Both the position numbers and the translations under genes were made by a program. Shown here piece by piece: positions 9,271 to 17,340 of a DNA stretch of 64,000 nt (position 1 is its first letter; the number at the start of each line of letters is the position of its first letter). The stretch is from Pseudoalteromonas luteoviolacea. Its GTDB lineage: Bacteria > Pseudomonadota > Gammaproteobacteria > Enterobacterales > Alteromonadaceae. The stretch covers positions 62,001-126,000 of the forward strand of contig NZ_JAKFZS010000010.1 in assembly GCF_021654285.1 (NCBI RefSeq), given 5' to 3'. The notes under the pieces are model-generated. The model did no database searches and was not told where the DNA came from. It was given only the letters and a program-made list of their open reading frames with translations.

Positions 9271-9326
9271 GTGAACGGCTTTCGCTTGGGAGAAGCTGTT
9301 CACTCGTTCAGAGTTTGTCTCCCAAG
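9271..9326. terminator. Two overlapping, mutually exclusive hairpins between convergent genes
   Basis: Hairpin A pairs GTGAACGGCTT (9271-9281) with AAGCTGTTCAC (9293-9303). Hairpin B pairs CTTGGGAGA (9285-9293) with TCTCCCAAG (9318-9326). B's left arm lies in A's loop and overlaps A's right arm, so both cannot form fully together. There is no T-run. It lies between stops at 9258 (+) and 9335 (-), so a bidirectional termination role is plausible. Confidence 0.5.
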
Positions 9327-9334
9327 GAGGCGTA

Positions 9335-9913
9335 TTATTTATACTTTTTACGCTCTTCTAAAATGAGGTTAATCATTTCGGTGCGGATCTCAGCTTCTTG
9401 GGTTTTAAGGTCATTCAGTTGCTGCTCCAACACTTCAATTAGGTCTTCTTCTTGCGTGTTTTTGTAAGCTTTACTGCCGATATGCTCTGGTGCTTCATTG
9501 CTTTTGGCCATATCTGGTACTGAGTCCCCAGAGCCAGCCGCGGGGGCGTGTATGGTTAAGGTTCGCTGTAACGGTGGTTTTTTTAATTCGTTGATTTCTT
9601 TTTGAAGATTGCGGATTTTTTCTTGTACAAGCTCTACAACTTTTTCCAGGTTCTCATATTGTTCTTTGAAAACGGGGTTGCGCCTTTTATAGGCCGCAGC
9701 TTCTTTGTCTAGTTCCTTACTAACGAGTGGCTGCTTTTCCTCATCGTCTTTTTCGCCCTTTCGATACGCTGACTTTTCACGTGGTGTAGGCTTTAGGACA
9801 TTTTCAGGTAACTCACTGGTTCTTTTATGACTCGGAACATAGGACTGAGATGCTTTTTTTTCAATGACTTTAGGCTCTGTAATATGAGTGTGATGCAGGA
9901 TTTTAGATAACAT
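9335..9913 (-). CDS. Uncharacterised charged, coiled-coil protein
   Basis: 192 residues with a good ribosome binding site (AAGGAA) ahead of the ATG. I do not recognise the family. The first 80 residues are Lys/Glu/Ser-rich and probably disordered (KPTPREKSAYRKGEKDDEEK). Two heptad-like helices follow: about 83-113 (YENLEKVVELVQEKIRNLQK) and about 155-190 (LIEVLEQQLNDLKTQEAEI), separated by a Gly/Pro/Ala linker. There is no signal peptide, membrane helix or cysteine. It stands alone between convergent hairpins and the S9 peptidase terminator. A structural, scaffold or secretion-related role is possible, but nothing in the sequence decides it. Confidence 0.7.
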   Translation of the reverse strand: MLSKILHHTHITEPKVIEKKASQSYVPSHKRTSELPENVLKPTPREKSAYRKGEKDDEEKQPLVSKELDKEAAAYKRRNPVFKEQYENLEKVVELVQEKIRNLQKEINELKKPPLQRTLTIHAPAAGSGDSVPDMAKSNEAPEHIGSKAYKNTQEEDLIEVLEQQLNDLKTQEAEIRTEMINLILEERKKYK

Positions 9914-10003
9914 GATGATTCCTTATCTGTGTGTTATTTACCTCTAGTATGTATCGGCTGACTATCCCTTTTATAAAGTTGTATAAGTTGATATTCTTCA
10001 AAA

Positions 10004-10029
10004 AAATTGCCGGAGATCCCCGGCAATTT
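10004..10029 (-). terminator. Rho-independent terminator of the S9 peptidase gene
   Basis: AAATTGCCGG and CCGGCAATTT form a 10-bp stem around AGATCC. A run of A bases at 10001-10006 becomes a T-run on the minus strand. It lies just after the stop at 10045. Confidence 0.8.
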
Positions 10030-10044
10030 ATGTTTTAAGCTATT

Positions 10045-12084
10045 TTATTTTTTATACATATCAAACCAAGCAAGGGTGTGCTCAATTTTTGAAATCATGC
10101 GTGATGGTCGGCCTGCAATACCGTGCGGCGCGCCCGGTACGCGAATAAGCACCGTGTCTACTTTGCGTAGTTTCAATGCTTGGTAAAACTGCTCTGATTC
10201 GGACATTGGAGTGCGTCGGTCTAATTCACCTGTCATAATTAATGATGGCGTAGTGACATTGCCGACTAGAGATAGCGGTGAACGTTGCCAATAATGAGCA
10301 AGGTTTTCCCAAGGAAGGCCTGGGAATTGGTTGCGAATTTGACCTAGGTAGCTGTCTGCTGTCAGTACTTTACTGATCCAGTTAATCACTGGCTTTGTGA
10401 TGGCAGCTGCATTAAACCTGTCTGTTAAACCGACTGCATAAGCTGTTGCAATACCGCCCGCAGAACCACCAGCAATGAACAAGTTGTTTTCATCGATAAA
10501 GCCTTTTTCGATCAGGGTATCTACGGCTGAGTTATGATCTGCAAAGTCTTCTTTAGAGCTATATTTGCCGTCCAGTAACAATGCAAAACGTTCGCCATAG
10601 CTGGTTGAGCCACGATAGTTGACGTAAACCACAACGTAACCTTCGGCTGCATAACGTTGCAATTCTGCACTAAAGTGAGGGCCATATGCTAAATGTGGAC
10701 CGCCATGAATTTCTACTAATAGTGGGTATTTTTTTGATTTATCAAAGTTAGGAGGCGTGATGTACCAACCTTGGATCTGCTCACCATCAAACTCTGATTT
10801 ATAATTGAGTTCATGTACTTCACCTAATGTGCGATGGGCTAATAGGTCTTGGTTTAACTGTGTTAATGTTGTTGTTTTACCCTTTCGCCAGTAAGCCACA
10901 TCTGCTGGTGCTTGACTGCTGCCTTGGGTGTAAGCCAATGTCCCATTGTTAGCCATGGTGAAGCTACCGCTGACATAAGGGCGACCCAATGTTGTACCTG
11001 ATACATCATCTACTAACGGCTTAACTTTGCCACGTGAAGACACTTTTGCTAAGACGCGCTTACCTAGGTCATCATACTGGATAACAAAGTCACCTTTACC
11101 AGCCCAGCGGTAATCCGCAACAGAGCGGTCTAAGTCTTCGGTCAATGACTTAAGCTTTTTATCTTTGATAGACAGCAAGGTTAATTGGCTATTGATGTAT
11201 GGCACTGGTGCATTGCCACGACTAATAAATGCTAATTTATCACCTTTAGCGGAGAAGGTCGGGCTGTACTCAGCTCCCGGTAAGTCTGTTAGTTGTGTCA
11301 GTGATTGGTTCGCTAGATTAACCTGATATAAATCCGTTTCTGTAACTCGGTATTCCCATTCAGGGTGTTGATCTGATGAGAAAACGATACTTTGGTTATT
11401 TGGACTCCAAGCCAAGGGTCCTCGGTGTTGAAAGTCTCCTTTCGTAAGTTGCCTTGGTGTGCCGCCATTCGCTGGTAAGACAAAAACATGTCTGAAAGTA
11501 GGTTCAAGATAACCTCGTCCATCGGCTTGGTATCTGGCTTTTTCGAAAATCTTAACTGGCTCAGACCACTGAGCACCTTTTGGTTTGCTTGGTAGTTTAA
11601 CTGATTTTGCAAACTTAGATTTACCTTGAGGTACATTCATGGTGAATGCAATTTGTTCCCCGTCAGGCGACCACGTTATATCGCCAATGGCCTTGGGCAG
11701 CTGAGTCAGTACAGCTTGCTTATCTTGCTCTACCCAATACACATGTAATTGACGAGAGCCGCTACTGTTACTGGTAAATGCAATTTTACTGCTATCAGGT
11801 GACCAGCGAGCTTGGCTATAGCTATATTGATCAGCAAAGAGCGGATAGTGGCTCTTTTTCGCTATGTCATATAACCATAAAGTGCGTTTTGGCACATCTT
11901 TCATGATGTCATAGCTGCTGCGCTCATAAACAATTTTTTTGCCATCTGGGCTGATCTGTGTGCTGGCTGCATATTCAAGAGCAAAAATATCATCAGACTT
12001 AAATATTGTTGTGCTTGCTGAGCTGTCTGTTGCTGCTAATGCAAGCATCACGCCGCTGAGGGCGAGAGAAGTGATTGGCTTCAT
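10045..12084 (-). CDS. S9 family prolyl oligopeptidase-type serine peptidase, exported
   Basis: 679 residues with a signal peptide (MKPITSLALSGVMLALAATDSSA). An N-terminal beta-propeller has WD40/TolB-like strands (RWSPDSSKIAFTSN, TWSPDGEQIAFT, AWSPNNQSIVFSS). The C-terminal alpha/beta hydrolase domain, about 425-679, has Ser541 in GGSAGG, Asp622 in GELDRRTP and His654 in GAPHG, with the oxyanion segment EIHGGPH. This matches the acylaminoacyl-peptidase/DPP branch of S9, which cleaves short peptides in the periplasm. It is a single-gene unit with its own terminator. Substrate preference cannot be read from the sequence. Confidence 0.92.
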   Translation of the reverse strand: MKPITSLALSGVMLALAATDSSASTTIFKSDDIFALEYAASTQISPDGKKIVYERSSYDIMKDVPKRTLWLYDIAKKSHYPLFADQYSYSQARWSPDSSKIAFTSNSSGSRQLHVYWVEQDKQAVLTQLPKAIGDITWSPDGEQIAFTMNVPQGKSKFAKSVKLPSKPKGAQWSEPVKIFEKARYQADGRGYLEPTFRHVFVLPANGGTPRQLTKGDFQHRGPLAWSPNNQSIVFSSDQHPEWEYRVTETDLYQVNLANQSLTQLTDLPGAEYSPTFSAKGDKLAFISRGNAPVPYINSQLTLLSIKDKKLKSLTEDLDRSVADYRWAGKGDFVIQYDDLGKRVLAKVSSRGKVKPLVDDVSGTTLGRPYVSGSFTMANNGTLAYTQGSSQAPADVAYWRKGKTTTLTQLNQDLLAHRTLGEVHELNYKSEFDGEQIQGWYITPPNFDKSKKYPLLVEIHGGPHLAYGPHFSAELQRYAAEGYVVVYVNYRGSTSYGERFALLLDGKYSSKEDFADHNSAVDTLIEKGFIDENNLFIAGGSAGGIATAYAVGLTDRFNAAAITKPVINWISKVLTADSYLGQIRNQFPGLPWENLAHYWQRSPLSLVGNVTTPSLIMTGELDRRTPMSESEQFYQALKLRKVDTVLIRVPGAPHGIAGRPSRMISKIEHTLAWFDMYKK

Positions 12085-12479
12085 AAGTAGAACTTTTATT
12101 TTTAATTTTCTCTACAGTAAATTTGAATCGTCTGATTAACAAGCATTATGAGATGGGCTGACCTAGCCTGTGGTCGAATGGAGGAGGTGAGATGATTTAA
12201 ATCAACGATAGCGTACTTTTGATTATTGCTAATTCTAAAGTATTAATTCACCTGCTCACGTGCTCTGATCTCATTAAAACATAGGTGGTAGTTGAAATAG
12301 GGTCACACTGATCTTTTATCATTATTGGGAATATCACATTTTTTTGCTTTTTAATTAATCGGTTATTCCATGTTAGGTAAAATGGGAAGGTAATATATTT
12401 CTTGATTTTTGATTCTTTTGAGGTATTTTATTCCCACCATTTAGGTGGTGTATTAATTTAATTAAATAAGGAAATTATT
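12085..12479. promoter_or_regulatory. 395-bp divergent intergenic region ahead of the first RiPP-like gene
   Basis: It separates the S9 peptidase (-) from the precursor gene at 12480 (+). A candidate promoter for the precursor is TTGATT (12402-12407) and TATTTT (12424-12429) with a 16-bp spacer. A small hairpin CCACC/GGTGG (12434-12448) falls in the predicted leader, and AAGGAAA gives a good ribosome binding site. No other gene was seen here. Confidence 0.4.
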
Positions 12480-12623
12480 ATGAAACTTAATCTTAAAACT
12501 AAAAAGCTAGCTAATTTATCTAATAAAGTTGTAACTGAGCAACTGACAGACAAAGTTGCAGGTGGTGCGGTTATTACAGGTTGTTACTTTCCATGCAAAC
12601 CACAAACGAATACAGGCAAATAA
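12480..12623 (+). CDS. Putative RiPP (lanthipeptide-like) precursor peptide
   Basis: 47 codons, too short for most gene callers, with AAGGAAATTATT ahead of the ATG. The peptide has a charged leader (MKLNLKTKKLANLSNK, then TEQLTDKVAGG) ending in a Gly-Gly, and an 18-residue core holding two Cys and three Thr (AVITGCYFPCKPQTNTGK). The MKLxLxxKKLxxLS opening and the AGG end are shared with the second small gene at 17341, and resemble class I lanthipeptide leaders annotated in Pseudoalteromonas and Bacteroidetes. No LanB/LanC, radical SAM enzyme or peptidase transporter is in the window, so it is an orphan unless enzymes act in trans. Its last 12 bases mark the left edge of the 1.5-kb duplication. 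Confidence 0.65.
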   Translation: MKLNLKTKKLANLSNKVVTEQLTDKVAGGAVITGCYFPCKPQTNTGK

Positions 12624-12670
12624 GCGCGTGCTGATCAACGCGCAATAAAGTGAGGTGCGCTATGCGCACC
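12624..12670 (+). terminator. Two hairpins after the first RiPP-like gene
   Basis: GCGCGT (12624-12629) pairs with ACGCGC (12638-12643). Immediately after, GGTGCGC TAT GCGCACC (12654-12670) is a perfect 7-bp stem. Neither has a strong T-run. The first is preserved only in part in the duplicate copy at about 14126. Confidence 0.5.
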
Positions 12671-12673
12671 TAT

Positions 12674-13134
12674 TTACGAGTCTACCTTGTATGCGGCTGT
12701 ATAACTTTAGCGCTGATCTTGTGATATGTAGGCTGCAGGGAGATGGCGCTCCATTAAAAACTCAGAAGATTACACATCATCAACCCCAAATAGCTGATAA
12801 AGCGTATGGGCATTGAGCGTTATCAGTGTAAAGTGTTTAAGTCCTTGTTATTTAGTAGTGTGACCACAGTATCTAGCTGATGTTTGCCATACCTCATTCC
12901 GCTAAGAGGCTCCAAAACAAATACATCGAGTAGATTTGCAAATGTTATATAGTCTGTGACGACACGGGTAAATGCAATGAGCTGATTGTGTTATACCAGT
13001 GCAAAACACAGAGAGTTATCTATGGCTGTTTGTCACCTCTCAGTGGTTATGCCCTTGCTCCAATAGTTCCGCTTAGACAAAAATGCATGAACTTGTTTGG
13101 ACTTTGATTGCAAAAGTCGATTGACGAGCTGCAT
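12674..13134 (-). pseudogene. GNAT acetyltransferase pseudogene (copy A)
   Basis: It aligns with the intact GNAT gene at 14177-14599. The start and first 33 codons are kept (MQLVNRLLQSKSKQVHAFLS). A Leu codon TTA has then become TGA at about codon 34, and further stops occur, for example in place of Gln in FALVQNNQ. The GNAT core QxxGxG segment (FRGMGHGKQ in the intact copy) is altered to LSGMRYGKH. An extra stretch of about 35 bp sits near the 3' end. It follows the LysE copy A gene as in copy B. Confidence 0.88.
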
Positions 13135-13144
13135 CTTTAAACTC

Positions 13145-13765
13145 CTATTGCGCACTGAGGTGGATAAGAGGAAGACAAGCGAGTAACAGACTGGCCATTG
13201 CATAGTTAAAACGCTGCATATGAGCGGGGTTTTGTAATTTGTGACTGAGCACTTTGCCAAAATAGATCCAGCTTAAACCACTGCCAAGGGCCACGATGTT
13301 GAACACCACAACACCGAGTATGGCTGAGTGCCAATAATAATCTCCAGGGAGTGTCAAAGCAGTCGTCAATGATAGTAAGGTTGCCATCGATTTTGGGTTA
13401 ATAAGCTGAAAGAGCGCACCTTGCATAAATGAAAGCGGCTGTGCTTGCTGCTGTTTTTGTGAAGATTTGGCGTGCTTAAATGCAATTTTATAGGCCAGAT
13501 ATATGATATATCCACTTGCCAACAGCTTAAAGGTAAAGTGTAAAGACGGTATGGCCAGCACCAAGTGACCTAGCCCCATCAGCATCATAATGTGAATGAT
13601 GGTCATTCCTGCTCGGATCCCGACAATATGAGGAAGTGTTTTTTTAATGCCAAATTTCGACCCAGAATATGTCAGTAAAATATTATTTGGCCCGGGTGTA
13701 ATTGAAGCGGTGAAACTGAAGAGTATCAGCGCAGGTAACAGTGTTGATAGTTCAATCAATGGCAA
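13145..13765 (-). CDS. LysE/RhtB family amino-acid exporter, copy A
   Basis: 206 residues with the LysE hallmarks: PALILFSFTASITPGPNNILL near the N terminus, about six hydrophobic helices, and GALFQLINPKSMA in the middle. It differs from copy B at about 15 positions, roughly 93% identical by eye. The reading frame is intact although the GNAT gene after it and the MocR gene beside it are dead in this copy, which suggests the exporter is still used. Odd change: Arg51 inside a membrane segment (GIRAGMT) where copy B has Leu-Leu. The substrate is probably a small amino acid or related compound. Confidence 0.88.
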   Translation of the reverse strand: MPLIELSTLLPALILFSFTASITPGPNNILLTYSGSKFGIKKTLPHIVGIRAGMTIIHIMMLMGLGHLVLAIPSLHFTFKLLASGYIIYLAYKIAFKHAKSSQKQQQAQPLSFMQGALFQLINPKSMATLLSLTTALTLPGDYYWHSAILGVVVFNIVALGSGLSWIYFGKVLSHKLQNPAHMQRFNYAMASLLLACLPLIHLSAQ

Positions 13766-13860
13766 AATAACCTCTCTTAATTGTATTGATACAATTGTTG
13801 TTTTTTGTTCCGTGTTTAATTATTTTCTAACTACAAATAGGCATCAATTTATTTATTGTT

Positions 13861-14114
13861 ATGGGTACAATTTGGCGCGCCAGCAAAGAGCAGTACCTAC
13901 GCTTAGTTGCTTCATAAACAAGATACATGGCGTGAGCTGAACTCATTAAGCAGGCGATGGCGTATAAACAGCTCGTATTTGATCAGCGCCTTCCTGCGCA
14001 AAGAGTCCTTGCTGATCTTTTGCATATCACTCATGGCACGGTAACAAGAACGTATGATTTATTGGAGCTGTGCGGATATGTTCGAGCAAAATTAGGGACA
14101 GGCACTGATGTGTC
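13861..14114 (+). pseudogene. Truncated MocR/GntR regulator remnant (copy A)
   Basis: It matches the first 85 codons of the intact regulator at 15328. TCA TAA gives a stop after 18 codons (a Gln codon is lost), and a small indel shifts the frame after TACATGGCG. The segment ends at the duplication junction GTGTCA and then runs straight into the 3' tail of a RiPP gene copy. The winged-helix part (DLLHITHGTVTRTYDLLELCGYVRAKLG) survives only as a 64-codon fragment from 13957, which is unlikely to be functional. Confidence 0.88.
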
Positions 14115-14176
14115 ACAGGCAAATAAGCGCGTGCTGTTTAACACGCATTAAAGTGATGTGCATCGTGCGCCCCTCT

Positions 14177-14599
14177 TTATGAGGCTGGCTTGTACGCAGC
14201 AGGGATGTAGCGCTCCATTAAAAACTCGGGAGATTGCACATCATCAAAGCCAAATTGTCGATAAAGCGTATGGGCATCATGCGTTACCAGTGTAAAACGC
14301 CTAAGTCCCTGTAATTTAGGATGTGTTACCACAGCATCTAGCAGCTGCTTGCCATGCCCCATTCCTCTAAATGGTTCTAAAACGAAAACATCGAGAAGAT
14401 TTGCAAATGTTGCGCAGTCTGTGACGACACGGGCAAATGCAATGAGCTGGTTGTTTTGTACCAGTGCAAAGCACAGCGAATTATCGATGGCTGCTTGTAA
14501 CCTTTCAGCGGTTATGCCCTTACTCCAATAGCTCCGCTCTGACAAAAATGCATGAACTTGTTTGAATTGTGATTGCGAAAGTTGATTGATGAGCTGCAT
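14177..14599 (-). CDS. GNAT family N-acetyltransferase
   Basis: 140 residues from the ATG at 14599, chosen because AGGA lies 9 bases ahead and the LysE stop is only 10 bp upstream; a longer frame to 14668 would overlap LysE. The family signature is FVLEPFRGMGHGKQLLDAVV, with the RGxGxGK acetyl-CoA loop, followed by LQGLRRFTLVTHDAHTLYRQFGF (beta 5/helix of GNATs). It forms an operon with LysE copy B. A product exported by LysE and acetylated by this enzyme would fit, but the substrate is unknown. Confidence 0.88.
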   Translation of the reverse strand: MQLINQLSQSQFKQVHAFLSERSYWSKGITAERLQAAIDNSLCFALVQNNQLIAFARVVTDCATFANLLDVFVLEPFRGMGHGKQLLDAVVTHPKLQGLRRFTLVTHDAHTLYRQFGFDDVQSPEFLMERYIPAAYKPAS

Positions 14600-14609
14600 C
14601 TTTAAATTC

Positions 14610-15230
14610 CTATTGCGCACTGAGGTGGATAAGTGGAAGACAAGCGAGTAACAGACTGGCCATCGCATAGTTAAAACGCTTCATATGAGCGGGGTTTTGT
14701 AATTTTTTATTGAGTACTTTGCCAAAATAGATCCAGCTTAAACCACTGCCAAAGGCCACGATGTTGAACACCACAACACCGAGTATGGCTGAGTGCCAAT
14801 AATAATCTCCAGGGAGTGTCAAAGCCGTCGTCAAGGATAGTAAGGTCGCTATCGACTTTGGATTAATAAGCTGAAAGAGTGCACCTTGCATAAATGAAAG
14901 CGGTTGTGCTTGCTGCTGTTTTTGTGAAGGTTTGGTGTGCTTAAATGCAATTTTATAGGCCAGATATACGATATAGCTACTCGCTAACAGTTTAAAGATA
15001 AAATGTAAGGGCGGTATGGTCAGCACCAAGTGACCCAGCCCCATCAGCATCATAATGTGAATGATGGTCATCCCTGCTAGGAGCCCAACAATATGAGGGA
15101 GTGTTTTTTTAATGCCAAATTTCGACCCAGAATATGTCAGTAAAATATTATTTGGCCCGGGTGTAATTGTAGCGGTGAAACTGAAGAGTATCAGCGCAGG
15201 TAACAGTGTTGATAGTTCAATCAATGGCAA
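14610..15230 (-). CDS. LysE/RhtB family amino-acid exporter, copy B
   Basis: 206 residues with the SFTATITPGPNNILL and FQLINPKSIA motifs and about six membrane helices. It heads a LysE-GNAT operon divergent from the MocR regulator at 15328, with 97 bp between. MocR/PdxR-type regulators commonly control a divergent neighbour, so this operon is the likely target. It differs from copy A mainly by conservative substitutions. Confidence 0.92.
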   Translation of the reverse strand: MPLIELSTLLPALILFSFTATITPGPNNILLTYSGSKFGIKKTLPHIVGLLAGMTIIHIMMLMGLGHLVLTIPPLHFIFKLLASSYIVYLAYKIAFKHTKPSQKQQQAQPLSFMQGALFQLINPKSIATLLSLTTALTLPGDYYWHSAILGVVVFNIVAFGSGLSWIYFGKVLNKKLQNPAHMKRFNYAMASLLLACLPLIHLSAQ

Positions 15231-15327
15231 AATAACCCCCCTTTAATCGTATTGATACAATTGTTGCTTTTTGTTCCGTATTTAATTATTGTCATAACTA
15301 CAAATAGGCATCAATTTATTTATTGTT

Positions 15328-16713
15328 ATGGATACAATTTGGCACCCTAGTAAAGATCAATATCAACACTTAGCTGCTTCGCAACCAAAATACATGGCGT
15401 TAGCGGAACTCATTGAGCAGGCGATTGAGCATAAACAGCTCGCATATGATCAGCGTCTTCCTGCGCAAAGAGTTCTTGCTGACCTTTTGCATATCACCCA
15501 TGGCACGGTGACAAGGGCTTATGATTTATTGGAGCAGCGCGGATATGTTCGAGCAAAATTAGGGGCAGGTACTTATGTGTCAAAAAATAACAGCTTGCAC
15601 CACGACATGCAGATAAGCGATTTGGCAGCCAGTGTTCAGCCTTTAATGGGTCAAGAAAGCATCATAGCGAGAGCAATGCAGTCTCTGTCGCAAAGCCAAA
15701 CGGAGCTTGGGGAGCTACTGATATACAAATTGAATGGTCTACCTAGGCATCAAAAATTTTATCGGGATTGGCTATTGCAACGCGGCTTTGCCTGTGAGCA
15801 ACACGAAGTTATCTTCACCCAAGGCGCGCAGCAGGGAATTTACAGCTGTTTATCAGCCTTGTGTGAACCTGGAGATCTCGTCTTACATGAATCGCTCACG
15901 TATCCTGGTTTTTTTAGAGCATGTAAAAGCCTAAAGTTGCAATCACAAGGAGTGCCTGTTAATTCGCAAGGCATTGACTTGGATAAGCTTGAGTCTATTT
16001 GTCAAAACAACATGGTCAAAGCGATTTATATTACCCCAAATTGTCAAAATCCAACTAACGTACAGTACAGTGACGAAACACTGCAAGCGATATTGGCGCT
16101 GAGTCGTAAATATCATTTTTTTATTCTCGAAGATGATGTGAACTACTGCTTATCAGAAAACTGGCGCTTGCCATTGTGGCAACAAGCACCAGATCGTGTG
16201 TTCTATATAGCCAGTTTCTCAAAATATTTTAGTGGTGGCCTAAGAGCTGGTTATATGTTGGCACCTCAGCTGTGGCAACAGCAGATCATTGCAACAGTGC
16301 ATGCCCAGTGCTGGTCTGTGTCTATGACAAACTTTGAGTTGATGATGCGCGCACTGCAAAGTAAAGAGTATCAATATGTGCAAGTTAAATTAGAAGAAGA
16401 GATCCGTTATAGACAAGCAGCGCTTGAAAAGACCCTGAACCGTTATGGTTTCGAGGCGGTGTTTTTTGGCTTGAATGTGTGTTGGTATCTACCTGCACAT
16501 CTGAATATGCATTATGTCGCGGCGCAGTTTAAGGCTCAGCTGGTTGAGGTGCGTGCACTGGACGTGTTTGCCTCGCCGAATGAGGTGTGTGAGATAAATG
16601 GTATTCGTTTTACACTGGGTGGGCCGACGACAAGAGCCGCCTTTGATGTTGCGATAACTCGCATTGATACCGTACTAAAAGAGCTGCTGGTTCGTAATGA
16701 TGTGGTGATATAA
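15328..16713 (+). CDS. MocR (GntR/aminotransferase) family transcription regulator
   Basis: 461 residues. The winged helix is at about 20-90 (LAELIEQAIEHKQL, LPAQRVLADLLHITHGTVTRAY, RGYVRAKLGAGTYVS). A fold-type I aminotransferase domain follows, with FTQGAQQGIYSCLSAL, YITPNCQNPTN, LEDDVNYCLSE and the PLP-lysine motif ASFSKYFSGGLRAGY. MocR proteins use bound PLP and an amino compound to switch transcription. The divergent LysE-GNAT operon fits that role. It has a palindromic terminator directly after the stop. Confidence 0.93.
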   Translation: MDTIWHPSKDQYQHLAASQPKYMALAELIEQAIEHKQLAYDQRLPAQRVLADLLHITHGTVTRAYDLLEQRGYVRAKLGAGTYVSKNNSLHHDMQISDLAASVQPLMGQESIIARAMQSLSQSQTELGELLIYKLNGLPRHQKFYRDWLLQRGFACEQHEVIFTQGAQQGIYSCLSALCEPGDLVLHESLTYPGFFRACKSLKLQSQGVPVNSQGIDLDKLESICQNNMVKAIYITPNCQNPTNVQYSDETLQAILALSRKYHFFILEDDVNYCLSENWRLPLWQQAPDRVFYIASFSKYFSGGLRAGYMLAPQLWQQQIIATVHAQCWSVSMTNFELMMRALQSKEYQYVQVKLEEEIRYRQAALEKTLNRYGFEAVFFGLNVCWYLPAHLNMHYVAAQFKAQLVEVRALDVFASPNEVCEINGIRFTLGGPTTRAAFDVAITRIDTVLKELLVRNDVVI

Positions 16714-16715
16714 AA

Positions 16716-16739
16716 AGTTAGCCGATATATCGGCTAACT
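16716..16739. terminator. Bidirectional terminator between mocR and ridA
   Basis: AGTTAGCCGATATATCGGCTAACT is a perfect 24-base palindrome centred at 16727, between the convergent stops at 16713 and 16748. Confidence 0.75.
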
Positions 16740-16747
16740 CATCAAGA

Positions 16748-17104
16748 TTAGTCTTGCTTTACGGCTGCAACAACAGAGACTTCTACCAATAGTTCAGGTC
16801 TTGCCATGGCCGCTTGCACACAGGCTCTTGCCGGTGCGTATCCCTCTGGTACCCATGCATCCCATACTTCATTCATTTGTGCAAAATATTGCATGTCGCT
16901 GATATAAACTGTGGCGCTTAAAATATGCTTTCTATCGCTGTTCGCTTCTTCAAGAAGTGCATCAACCTTGTCTAACATGGTTTGCGTTTGCTCTTTGATC
17001 CCTTGCGTTGCGTCTTTACACACTTGGCCACACAGATAAATCGTATCATTATGTACCACAATTCGACTCATTCTCTGGTTGGTGTGTTTGCGAGTAATGC
17101 TCAT
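16748..17104 (-). CDS. RidA/YjgF-family protein
   Basis: 118 residues with GAGG eight bases before the ATG. It matches the Rid fold: [18 protein letters not shown], then [42 protein letters not shown] and [19 protein letters not shown]. The Arg in PARACVQ is the residue RidA uses to deaminate enamine/imine intermediates of PLP enzymes, so deaminase activity is plausible. It lies convergent to the PLP-dependent MocR regulator, and a link to amino-acid metabolism is reasonable inference. Confidence 0.92.
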   Translation of the reverse strand: MSITRKHTNQRMSRIVVHNDTIYLCGQVCKDATQGIKEQTQTMLDKVDALLEEANSDRKHILSATVYISDMQYFAQMNEVWDAWVPEGYAPARACVQAAMARPELLVEVSVVAAVKQD

Positions 17105-17294
17105 GTTTTTACCCTCGGTAACGGGCTGACTAGTCGCCCTAATTTACTGACTGATGCGTGGTGGCACTGTTTAAGGTGTAAATATTTATTGGCCACCTAG
17201 CGGTTTATATGGCTACGATTATATGGTAAGTCAGTGAATTATTTAAGCACTAGAAATTGAATATTGTTAGGGAGTTATAAAAGAGGTGTCATCA

Positions 17295-17322
17295 AGACCA
17301 AACGGAGTGAGCTGTTTGGTCT
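17295..17322 (-). terminator. Hairpin after the second RiPP-like gene
   Basis: AGACCAAAC (17295-17303) pairs with GTTTGGTCT (17314-17322), 18 bp past the stop at 17341 on the minus strand. No clear T-run. Confidence 0.55.
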
Positions 17323-17340
17323 CATTCAATCAATGCTTTA

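Larger units (their letters stand above)
12612..14114. repeat. Tandem duplication, copy A (decayed)
   Basis: This segment matches 14115-15582 throughout. It begins at ACAGGCAAATAAGCGCGTGCT inside the RiPP gene's 3' end and stops inside the MocR gene at a GTGTCA. It contains a dead GNAT gene, an intact LysE gene and a truncated MocR gene. It is about 35 bp longer than copy B, owing to an insertion near 12690-12725 in the GNAT remnant. The junction at 14111-14116 shows at most two bases of microhomology (CA). Confidence 0.9.
14115..15582. repeat. Tandem duplication, copy B (functional)
   Basis: Matches copy A at 12612-14114. It starts with the last bases of a RiPP gene copy (ACAGGCAAATAA) without the rest of that gene, holds intact GNAT and LysE genes, and runs into the complete MocR gene, where homology to copy A ends at 15582. 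Confidence 0.9.

Noticed and set aside
13033..13260. A 75-codon minus-strand frame as a gene
   Set aside because: It is the end of LysE copy A read in another frame plus the start of the dead GNAT gene.
14600..14668. A longer N terminus for the GNAT gene
   Set aside because: It would overlap the LysE coding end, and the ATG at 14599 has a good ribosome binding site.
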